From Draba incana (taxonomy: Eukaryota; Streptophyta; Magnoliopsida; Brassicales; Brassicaceae): a stretch of DNA of 64,000 nucleotides. The translations under genes were made by a program, and so were the position numbers. The stretch covers positions 57,785,396 to 57,849,395 of the forward strand of contig OY755202.1 in the NCBI GenBank assembly GCA_963576765.1, read 5' to 3'. Below are positions 23,538 through 35,668 of this stretch, one piece after another (position 1 is the first letter of the stretch; the number at the start of each line of letters is the position of its first letter). Below the pieces are notes generated by a model. That model was not told the DNA's origin. It saw only the letters and a program-made list of their open reading frames with translations, and ran no database searches.

Positions 23538-23874
23538 CCGCCACCACTTCCGAAGCCTCCACGTGTACCAAAATAAATCTACCAACAAAAGAAAACAAAT
23601 CTACCATCAAAGTAGAATAAATCTATCATAAAAAAAAACTACCATACCATTTAACAGAGAATAAATCTACCATGACAGAAAAACCTTTCTACCAAATTAA
23701 ACTACCACCACCGCCGAATCCAACAGATCCATGACCTCCACTTCTTTCGCCACCACCTCCGAAACCTCCACGTCCACCAGAATAAATCTACCATCAAAGG
23801 AAAACAAATCTACCATCAAACTAAAATAAATCTACCATCAAATAAAAATAAATCTATCAACACTGAAGACTTTT

Positions 23875-23925
23875 GCTCATACGACGATTCAATTCTACGA
23901 TGTTCAAGACCGGCTTGGTTTCGAC
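23875..23925 (+). pseudogene. Captured TCP-domain fragment, copy 1
   Basis: Reads AHTTIQFYDVQDRLGFD in one frame. This is the basic/helix I segment of class II (CIN-type) TCP transcription factors, which have AHTAIQFYDVQDRLGFD. It is followed by about 45 bp of related sequence shared with copy 2. Being inside a Mutator-like element, it is best read as transduplicated host sequence. Confidence 0.7.
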
Positions 23926-24298
23926 CCAGAAGAACCGCCGTTAAACTTCAAGTCTCTCCGCCACCACCTCTGAAACCTCCATGTTCACCAAAATAAATCT
24001 ACCAGCAAAGAAAAACAATTCTACCATCAAACTAAAATAAATCTACCATCAAATAAAAATAAATCTATCATGCCATCAAACTAAAATAAATCTACCATGA
24101 CAGATAAATTTTCTACCAAATTAAACTACCACCACCGCCGAATCCAACAGATCCATGACCTCCGCTTCTTTCGCCACCACCTCCGAAACTTCCATGTCCA
24201 CCAGAATAAATCTACCAGCAAAGAAAAACAAATCTACCATCAAACTAAAATAAATCTACCATCAAATAAAAATAAATCTATCAACACTGAAGACTTTT

Positions 24299-24349
24299 GC
24301 TCACACGGTGATTCAATTCTACGATGTTCAAGACCGGCTTGGTTTCGAC
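24299..24349 (+). pseudogene. Captured TCP-domain fragment, copy 2
   Basis: Reads AHTVIQFYDVQDRLGFD in one frame, differing from copy 1 mainly at the fourth residue. It continues into a short arginine-coding CCG-repeat stretch (about 24382-24401) and a basic tail. The repeat of the whole segment shows that the captured piece was duplicated inside the element. Confidence 0.7.
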
Positions 24350-24782
24350 CCAGAAGAATCGTCGTTAAACCTCAAGTCTCTCCGCCGCCGCCGCCGCCGC
24401 AACAACAACCGCAAAATCTTCAATTCAACAAAAAAGAAAAGAAGAAACAAAGAGAAGAGAAGTTGAGAGAAGCCCGAAACTTACCTTTGGAATCGCCGGA
24501 GACGAGGAAATCGCCGGAGAAGACGAAGAGATGAGGTTGTCTTCGAGTCACCAACGCTTTTTTTTTTTTTGTCGTCGAAATTTATGAAAAAAAAGAAGAA
24601 AAAATGTTTATTAGGGTTTTATGTAAAAGTTACAAAACCTAGTTTTTTTTCCAATGGCAGTTTCGTAATAAAATGAACTTTACAAGGTTTATAAGGCTTT
24701 TCATGTGTTCACATCTCTACAAGGTTGTTTTAATTATTAAGTGACTTTTCAAGGTTGTTTGAGTTATTATCTCTTTAATGTA

Positions 24783-26469
24783 TGTAACACGTTTTTGAAC
24801 CAAAAAAACGAAGTTATGTAGCACGTTTCCACAACTTCGCATATTTGGTAAACATTCCACTAAAGTTTTCTACAATCTAACGTAATTATTTGTGAAATTA
24901 TGCTTACATAACTTAAAACCATTAAACAACAGTACAACACACAAACGCCAACTTATAGGTCATTTGTTTTTGGGGATCATGATCTAAGGGTCTATGACAA
25001 CTACGATGCAACATCATGTTCATACAAAGACAACCCCTATGAAGTCTATTTATTGTTTTCAATATTCTCAGTTACAAAACCATTGCAAGAACAAACAAAA
25101 AAAATGCGATTAGGTATTACCATTAATTGTTTTTTTAATAAGAGATGGTCATCTCGAGGCGACACGATCACTTTTCCGGCGATTCCTCCCACCACACACC
25201 ACACACCACACACGTTGAAACTCTCCAAAGCCTTTTCTTTGGATTCCCATGACTCTCTCTTTTGCCCTCCCAATAAATTTCCACGGGTTTTCGTGTTATT
25301 CACTATATCTATTTATATATATATTCACACACACACACAGATACATATTCATGGCATCTCACTTTTGATAACTATTTAGCTATAAATTAAAAATGAATCC
25401 TATTACTTGAAATATATATTTTAAACCAATTTTAGTAAAACAGCACTCCAAACTATATAAGTATGTTGGTTATATAAAAAAAACTATATAATTATGTTTG
25501 AACATAAAATCAAAATGTTATAACTAATAATCCGTACTTTAGAAGTAATATCCTATCTATGTACAATTTTCAATTGAGACGTTACAAAATGATAGAATTG
25601 TGAAACACAAATATTTACTAACCAAAAGAAACCTTAATTATGTAACATCAGATTCTTTTTGGTCATCGATCCTGTAACATCAGTCGGATTGAGTTATATA
25701 ACTCTTATCCTAATCGCTAAATTTTATTATCTCTACTTCACTTTTGTTTTTTTACCTTTTCACTTTTGTTTTTTTACTTTCTTCTTCTTTTGTCTGATTC
25801 TTACTTATCGCCTTTTACTTTTCTTTTTGGTTGGTTGTGTTCTAAATTGAATAAGATAAAGAATTTAAAAAGAATTTCAAACTTGGTTTTGTTACTTTTG
25901 TAATTTTTTTTTTTTTTTTTGAAACTTAGAATAGAATCTACTTTTGTAAGTTCCTTACAGAAAATGACATATCTCTAAATTTTAAATTTAGAACTAACAA
26001 CTTTTCAGATAATAAAGCGTCATTTGGATATACTCGTTTGATTGTTGTGATCTTCTGCATATGTGTCGGAAACTATTTTTCTTGGATAGTTTGTAGCAAT
26101 TTCTTTTATGTTCTAACTGTTTATCAAATATCCTTTAGAAAAATTATTATTTTCCTGGATCTATAAACAAGCACTTTGTCTCTTTTCAGTCAAACTGATG
26201 TTTATTCTAAATTTAGGAAAAATGTTAGAAACTTTAGCGGTTAAATGTTGTGAAATATCAATAGGTGATTATTCCTTGTGTTTGTTCATAATATTACGTA
26301 ATTCGTCTAGAATAATATGAATCGTATGACCTGCCCTGTTTCCTTACATATATTATATAATCATATGATCAGTGATCACTGTTACATTATTTTGTAATTT
26401 GGTTATTATTCCTTAGATTCTAGTAGCATTAATTATCTGAGACGCAGCAGTCTGAAATTCTGAGTAAGT

Positions 26470-26508
<39 letters not shown>

Positions 26509-26917
26509 TATAATTCCATAAAATAGAAATATAATTGATAGAATTCATGAGTTTAATTTATTCCTATTCAAACTTTTTTTTGAGGTCATAAATCAAGTTA
26601 CAAATGTGGATATGTGGAATTGCCGATTAACTTATATACGAGGGTTTTAGTCGTCGGCTAATTTCCAATGACCTTCAAATGATGGAAATCCGATAAATTA
26701 GTCACTATCGACGAATTTTCAACAGTTTTGGTCTTACAAATCAGTGTTTTTTTTATATATAGTGGATGTTTGGATTCTTTATAATATACATGATTTTTGT
26801 GTAAGGGCAATAATTGATCTAGTGAAGTGGAATTTTATAACTAACATTATGAGTTTAGTAACATTATACGCATAGGAACTCATTTCTTTTCTTGTTGAAT
26901 AGATATAAGATGTTTAG
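24783..26917. other. Intergenic DNA upstream of the Cassandra LTR
   Basis: No gene recognised. Contains a (CA)n run near 25327-25341, T-runs near 25900-25920 and a (TA)n run at about 26479-26503. Short frames around 25053-25379 show no family resemblance. Confidence 0.5.
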
Positions 26918-27321
26918 TGTGACACCCTAGTTTCAGAGCATATGTGGTATTTGCGGTATATGCGGAGAGACTTAAAAGAATTGATTTGGCTACCTATATC
27001 ACCAAAGTGCACTTATCTTTTCGGTCACAAGTCTTGAGAGAACTCCAGAGTTAAGCGTGCTTGAGCTGGATTAGTTTCAGGATGGGTGACCTACTGGGAA
27101 GTCATTTCCAGTATCGTGTGAGTGAGGTCAAAACACGAGGAAAGATCGCGTGGTGATTTGCAGGGTCAGTAAAAATGACTTCCGAGCCTCCCAGACTAAC
27201 GCACCGACCGTCTGACATGGATGGGCCCATGGGCTGGGAGTGGACGTGGAGCCCATTAGGAGATGAAGATTTCTCTCGAGGGGATGAGGATTTCCCCTAC
27301 GACGACGGTCGGGGCGTTACA
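26918..27321 (+). mobile_element. Cassandra-type TRIM solo LTR carrying 5S-rRNA-like sequence
   Basis: Bounded by TGTGACACCC and GGGGCGTTACA and flanked on both sides by TTTAG (26913-26917 and 27322-27326), a perfect 5-bp target duplication. From about 27036 to 27105 it reads GAACTCCAGAGTTAAGCGTG...GATGGGTGACCTACTGGGAAG. This matches the internal control region and 3' half of plant 5S rRNA. A 5S-derived Pol III promoter in the LTR is the hallmark of Cassandra elements. There is only one LTR, with no internal domain or second LTR, so it is a solo LTR left by recombination. It is not a functional 5S gene. Confidence 0.85.
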
Positions 27322-27326
27322 TTTAG

Positions 27327-28460
27327 TGTTACTTGTTAAATATCGACTGATTCTCTCTTAAGGTGAATGTACATAAAATTATAGATATTTACTTGAGCAT
27401 GTGCATTGGGCGGTTTTATCCTAGTTTTTCACCATTAAAAATATAAAATTAATCATACAAGAGGTGAGAGGATGAAAGATAGTATATACATTTAGAAACT
27501 TTTATAATAGTATAAGAGACGTTTATGCTTATGTGTGTTTGTATGATTGATTGAATTTTTTCTACTTAATTTATATAATTTAATTATATTTAGAATATGA
27601 GTGATATATTTGTTAGATACTCTAATTATACATCCCACCAATGTGCATGCTCTAGTTTACACATGCATAGTACTAAAATAGGAACGGTGTTAATGGATGA
27701 CACAAAGGCATGCGACTAAACAAAGGCATGGTTCCTAGCACAATGCAAAGCTTCTTAAGCCTTCTAGTGTGCATAGGACATAAGTAATTATAACTTTCAA
27801 AATAAATATTGTTATTGTTATTTTTATTTAATTTTAAATCACTAAACAATATCTTCATTTGACGGGTGCGAAGTCCCATTAATTAGTCAACAGATTTTAA
27901 CTCGGGAAAACAAAACAAAATCCCACCCCAATTCTTTTTTCGTTTTCTACTCTCCTGTCTACGATTAAGTTATTAAAAAACGAATATACTTTTTACACTT
28001 CTCTCTCTTATGTAGATTCAAATTATTTTGAACGAAAGAGTAACTTTTACTTCTTCCAAATGTGCTTTATTAGATATTTAATTATTTACGTGGCTTCATA
28101 TAATATGGCATGTCCGTACACACATGCAGAAGATGAGTGAACTCGGGGGTCTACAAATCTACTAACTCTAATTAATCCAATTGTTGTGTTTAATTATGTA
28201 TATTATCTTTGATTCATTTCAATGAGATTGCATGTATGTGTACACGTACACATATACCTATACGAATACGTAACCTTGTTTGTACACATGTATATGGACA
28301 TGTAACTACATGTGTGTGTAGAGAGAGAGATTAATATGGTCAATGGTAAGAGAGTAAATAAATACTAATTTGTAGAGTGTGGGAATGCTGGGCTGTGGGG
28401 TGTCATTAATCGCATTAAACGAGGGACGTGAGTTCCAATAATCCAAGTTGGGTTAATTTA
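27327..28460. other. Intergenic, distal upstream of PLT2-like gene
   Basis: AT-rich with no gene seen. A GTACA/TATAC-rich patch lies at 28220-28330. Confidence 0.45.
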
Positions 28461-28820
28461 GGGCATCCGTATTGGTCCACCCCGGGTGTCTAAACTCAAT
28501 ATAAAATTATTAAAACACGCCATCTCTCTTCCTTTTACTCAACTTTATACATTCTTTTTTCATCCATTTACTCAACTTTTATTAATTTTATATTTAAACA
28601 CACACTCTCTCCCTTTTAAACACCCACAAAAAGATCCAATTTAACACACTCTCTCTCTCTTTTAAACACTCTCTACTCTTTTTACTCAAATTTTTATTAA
28701 TTTTATATTTCAATATACCTCACAAAAACACTCTCTTTCTTCCTTTTACAACCATTTTAATAATTTTATATTATTAGAACACCCACTTTAGATCCCACGG
28801 GGTTACCAATGCGGATGCTC
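28461..28820. mobile_element. MITE, copy B, upstream of PLT2
   Basis: Inverted ends GGGCATCCGTATTGG and GAGCATCCGCATTGG (right end reverse-complemented), flanked on both sides by TTA. About 360 bp, with the same CTCAACTTTTATTAATTTTATATTT interior as copy A. It lies about 680 bp before the PLT2 start codon. Confidence 0.7.
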
Positions 28821-29496
28821 TTAGAGAGAGAGAATTTGATTTTGTTTGCTTTTAGGGCTTGGATTTTATCCGGTTGGAAGCGTAGATTTGTCTTATTTAC
28901 GACACTCGTGTCCCTATTTATTGCAATATTTTATCATCCAGATACAGTCAATCAGATGAAGTGCGATATTTGTATTAGTTTTAGTCTTTTGTTTTTGTTG
29001 CTAACATAAATCTAAAGTCACTTTAATGTATATTTTTTTTATGTATATGTGGTTGTGCATAATACTAAATAATTAGTATATTTTTATGGTTGATACAACA
29101 ATTCTTAATGGGGTTTTAAAAAACCATTTAAAGCGAGTCATGTAAATGGTTTTACTTTAAAACCTGTTTAACTTCCTAAAAATCTTATAGACTCAACACA
29201 TCTTCTTCTCCTTTGTTTAAAATTCTCAAGTTATCGAAGAAAGAGAAACAATTTTAGACAGAGAGAAACTAAGCTTGGGATTGTGTTGCAGCCATACTTA
29301 GAGAGAGCAATACAAGATCTCACCATTTCCTCAATCCTTGATAAGTAATATCTCTTCATCATAACATTTCTCTTAACCAAACTTTTGTATTCTTAAATCT
29401 CTTTATCTGTCTCTAATTTCTTCTCAATTCATGTCATTGCAGATATATATCAAATTGATTTAAGATCTGATTCCAAAAGGCAAAAGAAGAAAGAAT

Positions 29497-32400
29497 ATGA
29501 ATACTAATAACTGGCTTGCCTTTCCTCTATCACCAACTCACTCTTCTTTGCCTCCTCATATTCACTCTTCACAAACTTCTCATTTCAATCTCGGTTTAGT
29601 CAACGACAATATGGACAATCCGTTTCAAAACCAAGGTAGTATATATTATGCATACACATTTATGTTCATATTCATATAGCCTTGTGCAATTCTTTTATTT
29701 AATGTATATTTCTTCTGTTAATTTTAATTTTTAAATAAAGGTTCAAATTTTATATACACATATTCAATAAAAAATTTAACTGAATCAAAATCACATTCGA
29801 ATGTACCATGTGCACTTTAAAGTCGATTTTGTTCATATTAATGGGTTTTGTTTCCAGATTTTTGTTAGTATTTTCACAATTGTATAATTTCTTAGAGTGG
29901 AATATGATCAATCCACATGGTGGTGGTGGTGAAGGTGATGTTCCAAAAGTGGCTGATTTTTTAGGAGTGAGCAAATCAGAGAATCATCAACCTGACCACA
30001 ACCTCGTACCTTACAACGACATTCATCGAACCAATGACTCAGATTACTACTTCCAAACCAATAGCTTGTTGCCTACCGTTGTCACATGTGCCTCTAACAC
30101 TCCTAATAACTATGAGCTTCAAGAGAGTTCTCACAATCTGCAATCCCTCACTCTTTCCATGGGAAGTACCGGATTGGCCGCGGAAGTGGCCGTCACCATG
30201 GAAGCCTCGCCTGGTGAGACTATTGCCGATAATAGTAGTAGCACTACTAACACAAGTGGAGGAGCCATCGTTGAAGCTATACCAAGACGGACTTTGGAGA
30301 CTTTTGGACAACGAACCTCTATCTATCGTGGCGTTACAAGGTCTTAATGTGATTTCAAAATTTAAAGATTTGTCTCTAATAACAAAATGGGTATATAAAT
30401 AACTTTTTTTTTTTGTTTTTATATGTGTGTGTTATAGACATAGATGGACCGGTAGATATGAAGCTCATCTTTGGGATAATAGTTGTAGAAGAGAAGGACA
30501 ATCAAGGAAAGGAAGACAAGGTAATAATTAGTCATTTATTTGATAGTACTTAATTAGTTTTCTCTTCTGGTCTTGTCTCGGTCGAAATATTTGATATTGG
30601 ACTAATTATGTTCCCTCATTATTCTTATGTTCTTGATGGTTGAATCTTGGACTTCTTCGAAATTTCTCCAGTCTACTTAGGTGAGTATACATGATTCTTG
30701 TTTTTTGTTCTCGATTATTCTTTGACTTAGAAACCTAAGAATGTTAAATTTTGCTTATACTGGATTGTAAAATGTAAATTCAGGTGGGTATGACAAAGAA
30801 GAGAAGGCCGCAAGATCATATGATCTAGCTGCACTTAAATATTGGGGTCCTTCTACCACTACCAATTTTCCGGTAAGTGATTTTAAATTATCATTAATAT
30901 ACCTATGTTTCTAATCGTGATATTGGTTGACAACCATAAAACGTAGTTTGCTTCGCGTTGAAGAAAATTGTTAAATTTATTCAAAAATGATATATTTGTT
31001 GTAAAAACAATTTTTTTTGTTTGAATAAATTTTACTTTCTTTTCAAAAAATAAAAATAAATAATGGTTGATGATATCGTTATTTATTTTTGAATACAAAT
31101 TTTACATTCTATTAAAAAAAAAATATATCGCTATTAACGTTTTATTTTTGTTGCATATTTTAGATTGCTAACTACGAGAAGGAAGTAGAGGAGATGAAAA
31201 ACATGACAAGACAAGAGTTTGTGGCTGCTATTAGAAGGTTGCTTTACCTTTATTTTTCAAGAAACCTTGAACGTATACATTGCATAGTAGATATATGGTA
31301 GTTTTCTGATTAATTTATCTCGTAATTGACTGTAGGAAAAGTAGCGGATTCTCGCGTGGTGCATCAATGTATCGCGGAGTAACAAGGCATCATCAACATG
31401 GAAGATGGCAAGCAAGGATCGGCCGTGTTGCCGGAAACAAAGATCTCTACTTGGGAACTTTCAGTAAGTATCTGATCGTATATATATTTGAATCGTATTT
31501 CTATACTTATAAACAAGACTGTCTCGAACTATTTAGAGATTCTTGTCCGAATTTTACATATAAAAAGTATTCAAAGTTTGAAGATTCTACAATTTTTTAT
31601 TAATAGAGAGTATACATGCCAAATTCTATCATTTTATTTGCTAAATTCTATTTATAGATCACAACATCTTAATTAAATTTATGGTTTTCTCAATGATTCT
31701 ATTTGCTAATAATTAATGGCAAAAAAATTGGGTATTTAGCAAACGAATGTGTCATGTGAATAAACAAAATTACACCATAACACGTTAATATAGATTATTA
31801 TGCTGATGATATTCATATGTTTTGGTCAGCCACGGAGGAAGAAGCAGCAGAGGCATATGACATAGCTGCCATAAAATTTCGTGGTCTAAACGCGGTTACA
31901 AACTTTGAGATAAACCGTTACGACGTTAAAGCAATCCTAGAGAGCAACACACTTCCTATAGGAGGTGGTGCAGCTAAACGTCTCAAAGAAGCTCAAGCTC
32001 TAGAATCATCAAGAAAACGCGAGGAAATGATTGCACTCGGCTCAAATTTCCATCAGTACGGTACATCGAGCGGATCGAACTCTTTAGCTTCGAGCTCAAG
32101 GCTTCAACTTCAACCTTATCCACTTAGCATTCAACAACCTTTTGAGCATCTTCATCATAACGAGATCTCTCAGTATAATACTAATGCTCATCAAGATTCT
32201 TTTAGTTACATTCAGACACAACTTCATCTTCACCAACAACAATCCAACAATTACTTGCAGTCTTCGAGTCATACCTCGCAGCTCTATAATGCTTATCTTC
32301 AGAATAATCCTGGTTTGCTTCACGGATTTGTAGCTGATAATAACAATAACAACAACACTTTAGGGTTTCTTGGAAACAATGGGATTGGTATTGGTTCAAG

Positions 32401-32563
32401 CTCGACAGTTGGATCATCTGCTCATGAGGAAGAGTTTCCCGCGGTTAAAGTTGATTACGATATGCCTCATTCGGGTGGAGCTACAGGGTATGGTGGATGG
32501 AATAATGGAGAGTCTGTCCAAGGATCGAATCCAGGAGGTGTATTCACGATGTGGAATGAATGA
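29497..32563 (+). CDS. PLT2: PLETHORA2-like double-AP2 transcription factor
   Basis: Nuclear transcription factor that in Arabidopsis maintains the root stem-cell niche downstream of auxin, redundantly with PLT1. Eight coding exons, all GT-AG: 29497-29635, 29896-30340, 30438-30520, 30672-30680, 30784-30872, 31164-31237, 31336-31463, 31830-32563. They total 1701 nt (566 aa), about the Arabidopsis length. The N-terminus reads NNWLAFPLSPTHSS. AP2 repeat 1 (about 188-255) has YRGVTRHRWTGRYEAHLWD and the ANT-clade 10-residue insert. AP2 repeat 2 (about 290-348) has YRGVTRHHQHGRWQARIGRV and AAIKFRGLNAVTNFEI. The tail is Gln/Asn-rich. Exon 4 is the 9-nt micro-exon coding Val-Tyr-Leu. No stops or frameshifts. 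A leader intron ending at about 29452 is possible. Neighbours are SAP2-, UGT- and WIP5-like genes. Confidence 0.95.
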
Positions 32564-34599
32564 ACATGAGATTTTTGTGTGTTTTCTTGAGAGGCAAGGT
32601 AGGGCTTCGGAATAATAACTAGCTATTTTTGTTTTTCTTTCTTGTGTTGGATCGGTTGGATTCTTCTTGATTAGTAGAGGATTTTAGGGTTTTTGTTTTT
32701 AACCTTTGACGCGAAGATGATGAATTTGTAGACGGCGGTTAACAGAGTCCTCGAGGGTTAGTGTTTTTATGGGTACTTAAAAATAAGATTAGAAAGTGCC
32801 CAAATTTTGTTTAAATACTAACCCTTCTGACTAGTTTCTTCAAACTTGTAATTCGTTTATAATTAAAGATTTGTATGTTCTCTATTATTATTATTAGTCT
32901 TTTGTACTTATTTCTGAGTAACTATTCTGAGTGTAACTATATGAGATTGACCTTGCTAGCTTCTCAACGTTTCTGAGTGTATTATTTTCTTTCATATTTT
33001 TCCCATCACGGACGAAGAATCCATGATGGAATAGGAGTGTAGGCGGCGACTATGGTGAAATGAATATTTCTTCATAATTTTGGTGAGTGGATTTTTGGTT
33101 GACTACTCTCTCGTGGCTCTTTATAATTTTCAAGCAAATGTATAGATATTCTAAAAGTCCTAAATAAAGAGAAATACTCAAATATAAAAAATAATTTTTT
33201 TTTAACTAACGAATTACTCGGAAGTCTAAGTCCTCATAAATCCTTCCACTTTCACGTACACGTTACTCTAACATGAAGAGCTCTAACATAAACGTGACCA
33301 AGGATGTCATACGAAAATCTCGCGTACAATATGGCTCTACACTAGATTATTCTTTCATAAATGTTAATGCTATTATCCAAATATGCTCTTAATCACACAA
33401 AATAAATTCAGAATCATTTGGGTCCTGAAAATTTTAAGAAGATACTATTTTTTTCGCAAGGCCGAGCGTAAGAGCACTCTTTGCACTGGCCCAACAGGCC
33501 AACACTATCACACCCAACAATTCAAGCGGAATCCCAATCACTTTCAAATGGGTATTTCACTTGCACACCATATCGAGAGATTATAGTTATTCCGGCTCAT
33601 CTCGAATCAAATTTCACTCTAGATAATAAACACTATTCATATCACCCATAAACCATGTTAAATTTCACTGATCCAAAATTCCCATCATAATTCTGATTTG
33701 AAATTCCTATCATCATTTTATATCTAATTGGCTTTTCAGTTTTTGAGATGTGATCATACAATTTTTATTAGTATAAATAGAATGAATTCGAACCAGATTC
33801 ATGTACCTTACAAGTTCAATCCCTGATATTCTCAAAAATGATTGCTCTGGTCTTTTGGCTATTCAAAACGTTTTCTTCTTAGGTAAGATCGAAGCCTCAT
33901 GCTGCAAAGACAACAAGTTTAGCTCTAGTCCCGATGGAAACCAAGTGCTACTACTTTAATGGATTTGACTCCATTCATGTTGTTCTCCTACATACGAGTT
34001 GTTTCAAGCTCATGTTTTGTCGACTCAACGTAGTTCTTTTGAATTTTATTCTTACAAACATACAAAATAGTTAATGTATAAATTTTGTGATACTATTTGA
34101 TCAATCCGGCCTACATGTAATTTGGTCAAGCTAATGTGATGTTGTTTTAACTAATAAGATTTGTTTTCACTCATTTGTATTCTTCCAAATTAGCAAAACA
34201 TTTATGGTCATTATATTTACTAAGAATACTTTTTAAACCTATATCTCATGATATTTATGAAAAATATCTTCATATATTAAATTCCAGATATTAACCAAAA
34301 GTTTATGTCATTTTCAAATTATTGTCAATTTTCTTGAAATGTAATGTCTATTTCCGTTTCAAAAAAAAGTGAGTTAACATTTGGAAGCATAACAACTTTA
34401 TTCATCAAAAAAGTAAAAAAGAATTGAAAATTTGAAATGAATAAAGAAAAAAATCAAGCGAAGTAGCCAATTACATACGTACACGTCATAGCCGACTATA
34501 GCACAAACGGTGTGAAATGAAAAATATAAACGTCGCTTAAAAAAAACTCGACGAGAAAAAAAAACCAAAAAAGCCTAAAAAGCCGACCTTTATTTTTCC
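32564..34599. other. PLT2 3' UTR and intergenic spacer
   Basis: Probable 3' UTR up to about 32880 (AATTAAAGATTTG near the end). Beyond that is AT-rich DNA with no gene, RNA or clear repeat. Confidence 0.5.
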
Positions 34600-34840
34600 T
34601 TTCCTCTTCCTACCTCTCAGCTTCTGCTGGATCTCTCCAGTAGCCGATCTTGTTCGGAGAGATTCGTAGGGTACGGGCTTTTCTCTTCTTTTCTATTTCG
34701 CTTTCTGGGTTTGTTTCGGTTTCGATTCTCGATTTCAATTTCGTTTTCAATTTCATTTTCCCCTTTTTGTGAGGAAGGTTTATGTGTTTTGTTTTCATGT
34801 GATTAGGGACCGATCGATCAAAGGCTTATTGGGCAAGCAG
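34600..34840 (+). promoter_or_regulatory. Probable 5' UTR exon of the SAP2-like gene
   Basis: A pyrimidine-rich leader-like stretch (TTCCTTTCCTCTTCC, then CTTCTGCTGGATCTCTCCAG) ends at GCAAGCAG with donor GTGAGAATTG at 34841. The T-rich sequence beyond it ends in a candidate acceptor just before the ATG (CGTAG, 36533-36537). Arabidopsis SAP genes often have a leader intron here. The transcription start is not determined. Confidence 0.45.
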
Positions 34841-35668
34841 GTGAGAATTGCTTCTGGGTAATTTTGATTTCCCAATTTTATTTAGGGTTTAATTGTTAGC
34901 TGGTGTGATTTGATGTTTTGATTGCTGGGTAATATTTGCATGTGGGTTTTGTATATTTTAGAGATTTGAAATGGAGTTTTTGTGAAAAGTTTATAGTTTT
35001 GTTCTGATATTGAAGGTTAATTTTGAATCATTTCGTTTCTGTGATGAAAGTTAGTGTTTTGTTGAAAGTGAGATTAAGCTTTTTGTATGATTTCGAAATT
35101 TGAAATGAAATCTCTAACGATTTTGCTATTATAAAGGGATTGTTTTGAACAGTTTATTTCTGTGAAGAAAGGTAGTGGTTTGAATAAGAAATGAGATTTG
35201 AAATGAATTTTCATGAAAAGCTATTAACTTTTGTTCTGACTTTGAAGGTTGGTTTAGAACATTTCATTCATGTGAGAGAAGATAGTGTTTTGATTCAAGT
35301 GAGATTAAGATATGTGAGGTTTTGTAAAATTTCGAAATTTGAAATGAAATCTCTTACTACTATTTAGCTATTGTAAAGAGAGAGTTTTGAACATTTTCAT
35401 TTCCGTGAATAATGGTTGTGTTTGGATAGAACTGAGTTTAGCTGCTCTGCGGGTTTGAAAAATGATTCATTTACGCTTCTATTTGCTTAATATGCAATGT
35501 GATTTTGTCGAACTAGCTGCATGGTAGCTTAATTAAGTATGTCCGATAGGTAGCATAAGATCCGTTTGTGTTTTCAGGATATAGTTTTAGCAGAAAAAGG
35601 GTCATAGGCTTCGTTCTGTTCTTTTCCTTCTACGTATTTGAGGCCATGAACCATAAGGGCACGTAAGC

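Larger units (their letters stand above)
22960..24300. repeat. Right-arm tandem repeats with glycine-rich coding-like segments
   Basis: Four to five diverged units of about 170-250 bp, each with several AAATAAATCTACCA copies followed by CTACCACCACCGCCGAATCC and CCACCTCCGAAACCTCC. On the minus strand the latter reads as a Gly/Arg-rich peptide (GGRGGFGGGGERSGG), suggesting a captured fragment of a glycine-rich protein gene. The units are interrupted at 23227-23537 by unrelated sequence. Confidence 0.6.
21265..24773. mobile_element. Mutator-like element with 9-bp target duplication and captured gene fragments
   Basis: TTTAATGTA occurs at 21256-21264 and again at 24774-24782, a 9-bp duplication as made by Mutator-like transposases. 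The element ends are imperfect inverted repeats that share the exact core CTCAAACAACCTTG, a few bases in from each end. The left half is an expanded minisatellite with GGTAGACTTATT motifs. The right half is built of repeats with AAATAAATCTACCA motifs, that is, the same motif inverted. So the element is a large imperfect inverted structure. It contains a transposase-like zinc-knuckle remnant, two copies of a TCP-domain fragment and glycine-rich coding-like pieces. Confidence 0.72.

Noticed and set aside
25053..25379. Possible small gene with a 108-codon frame
   Set aside because: It starts in a spacer and ends in a CA microsatellite, with no homologous motif and an overlapping frame on the other strand.
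27036..27105. 5S rRNA gene
   Set aside because: Only part of 5S is conserved, and it lies inside TG..CA ends with a 5-bp duplication. It is a Cassandra LTR, not an rDNA unit.
30034..30402. Second frame of 122 codons within PLT2 exon 2
   Set aside because: It is a shadow of the PLT2 coding frame with no family match.
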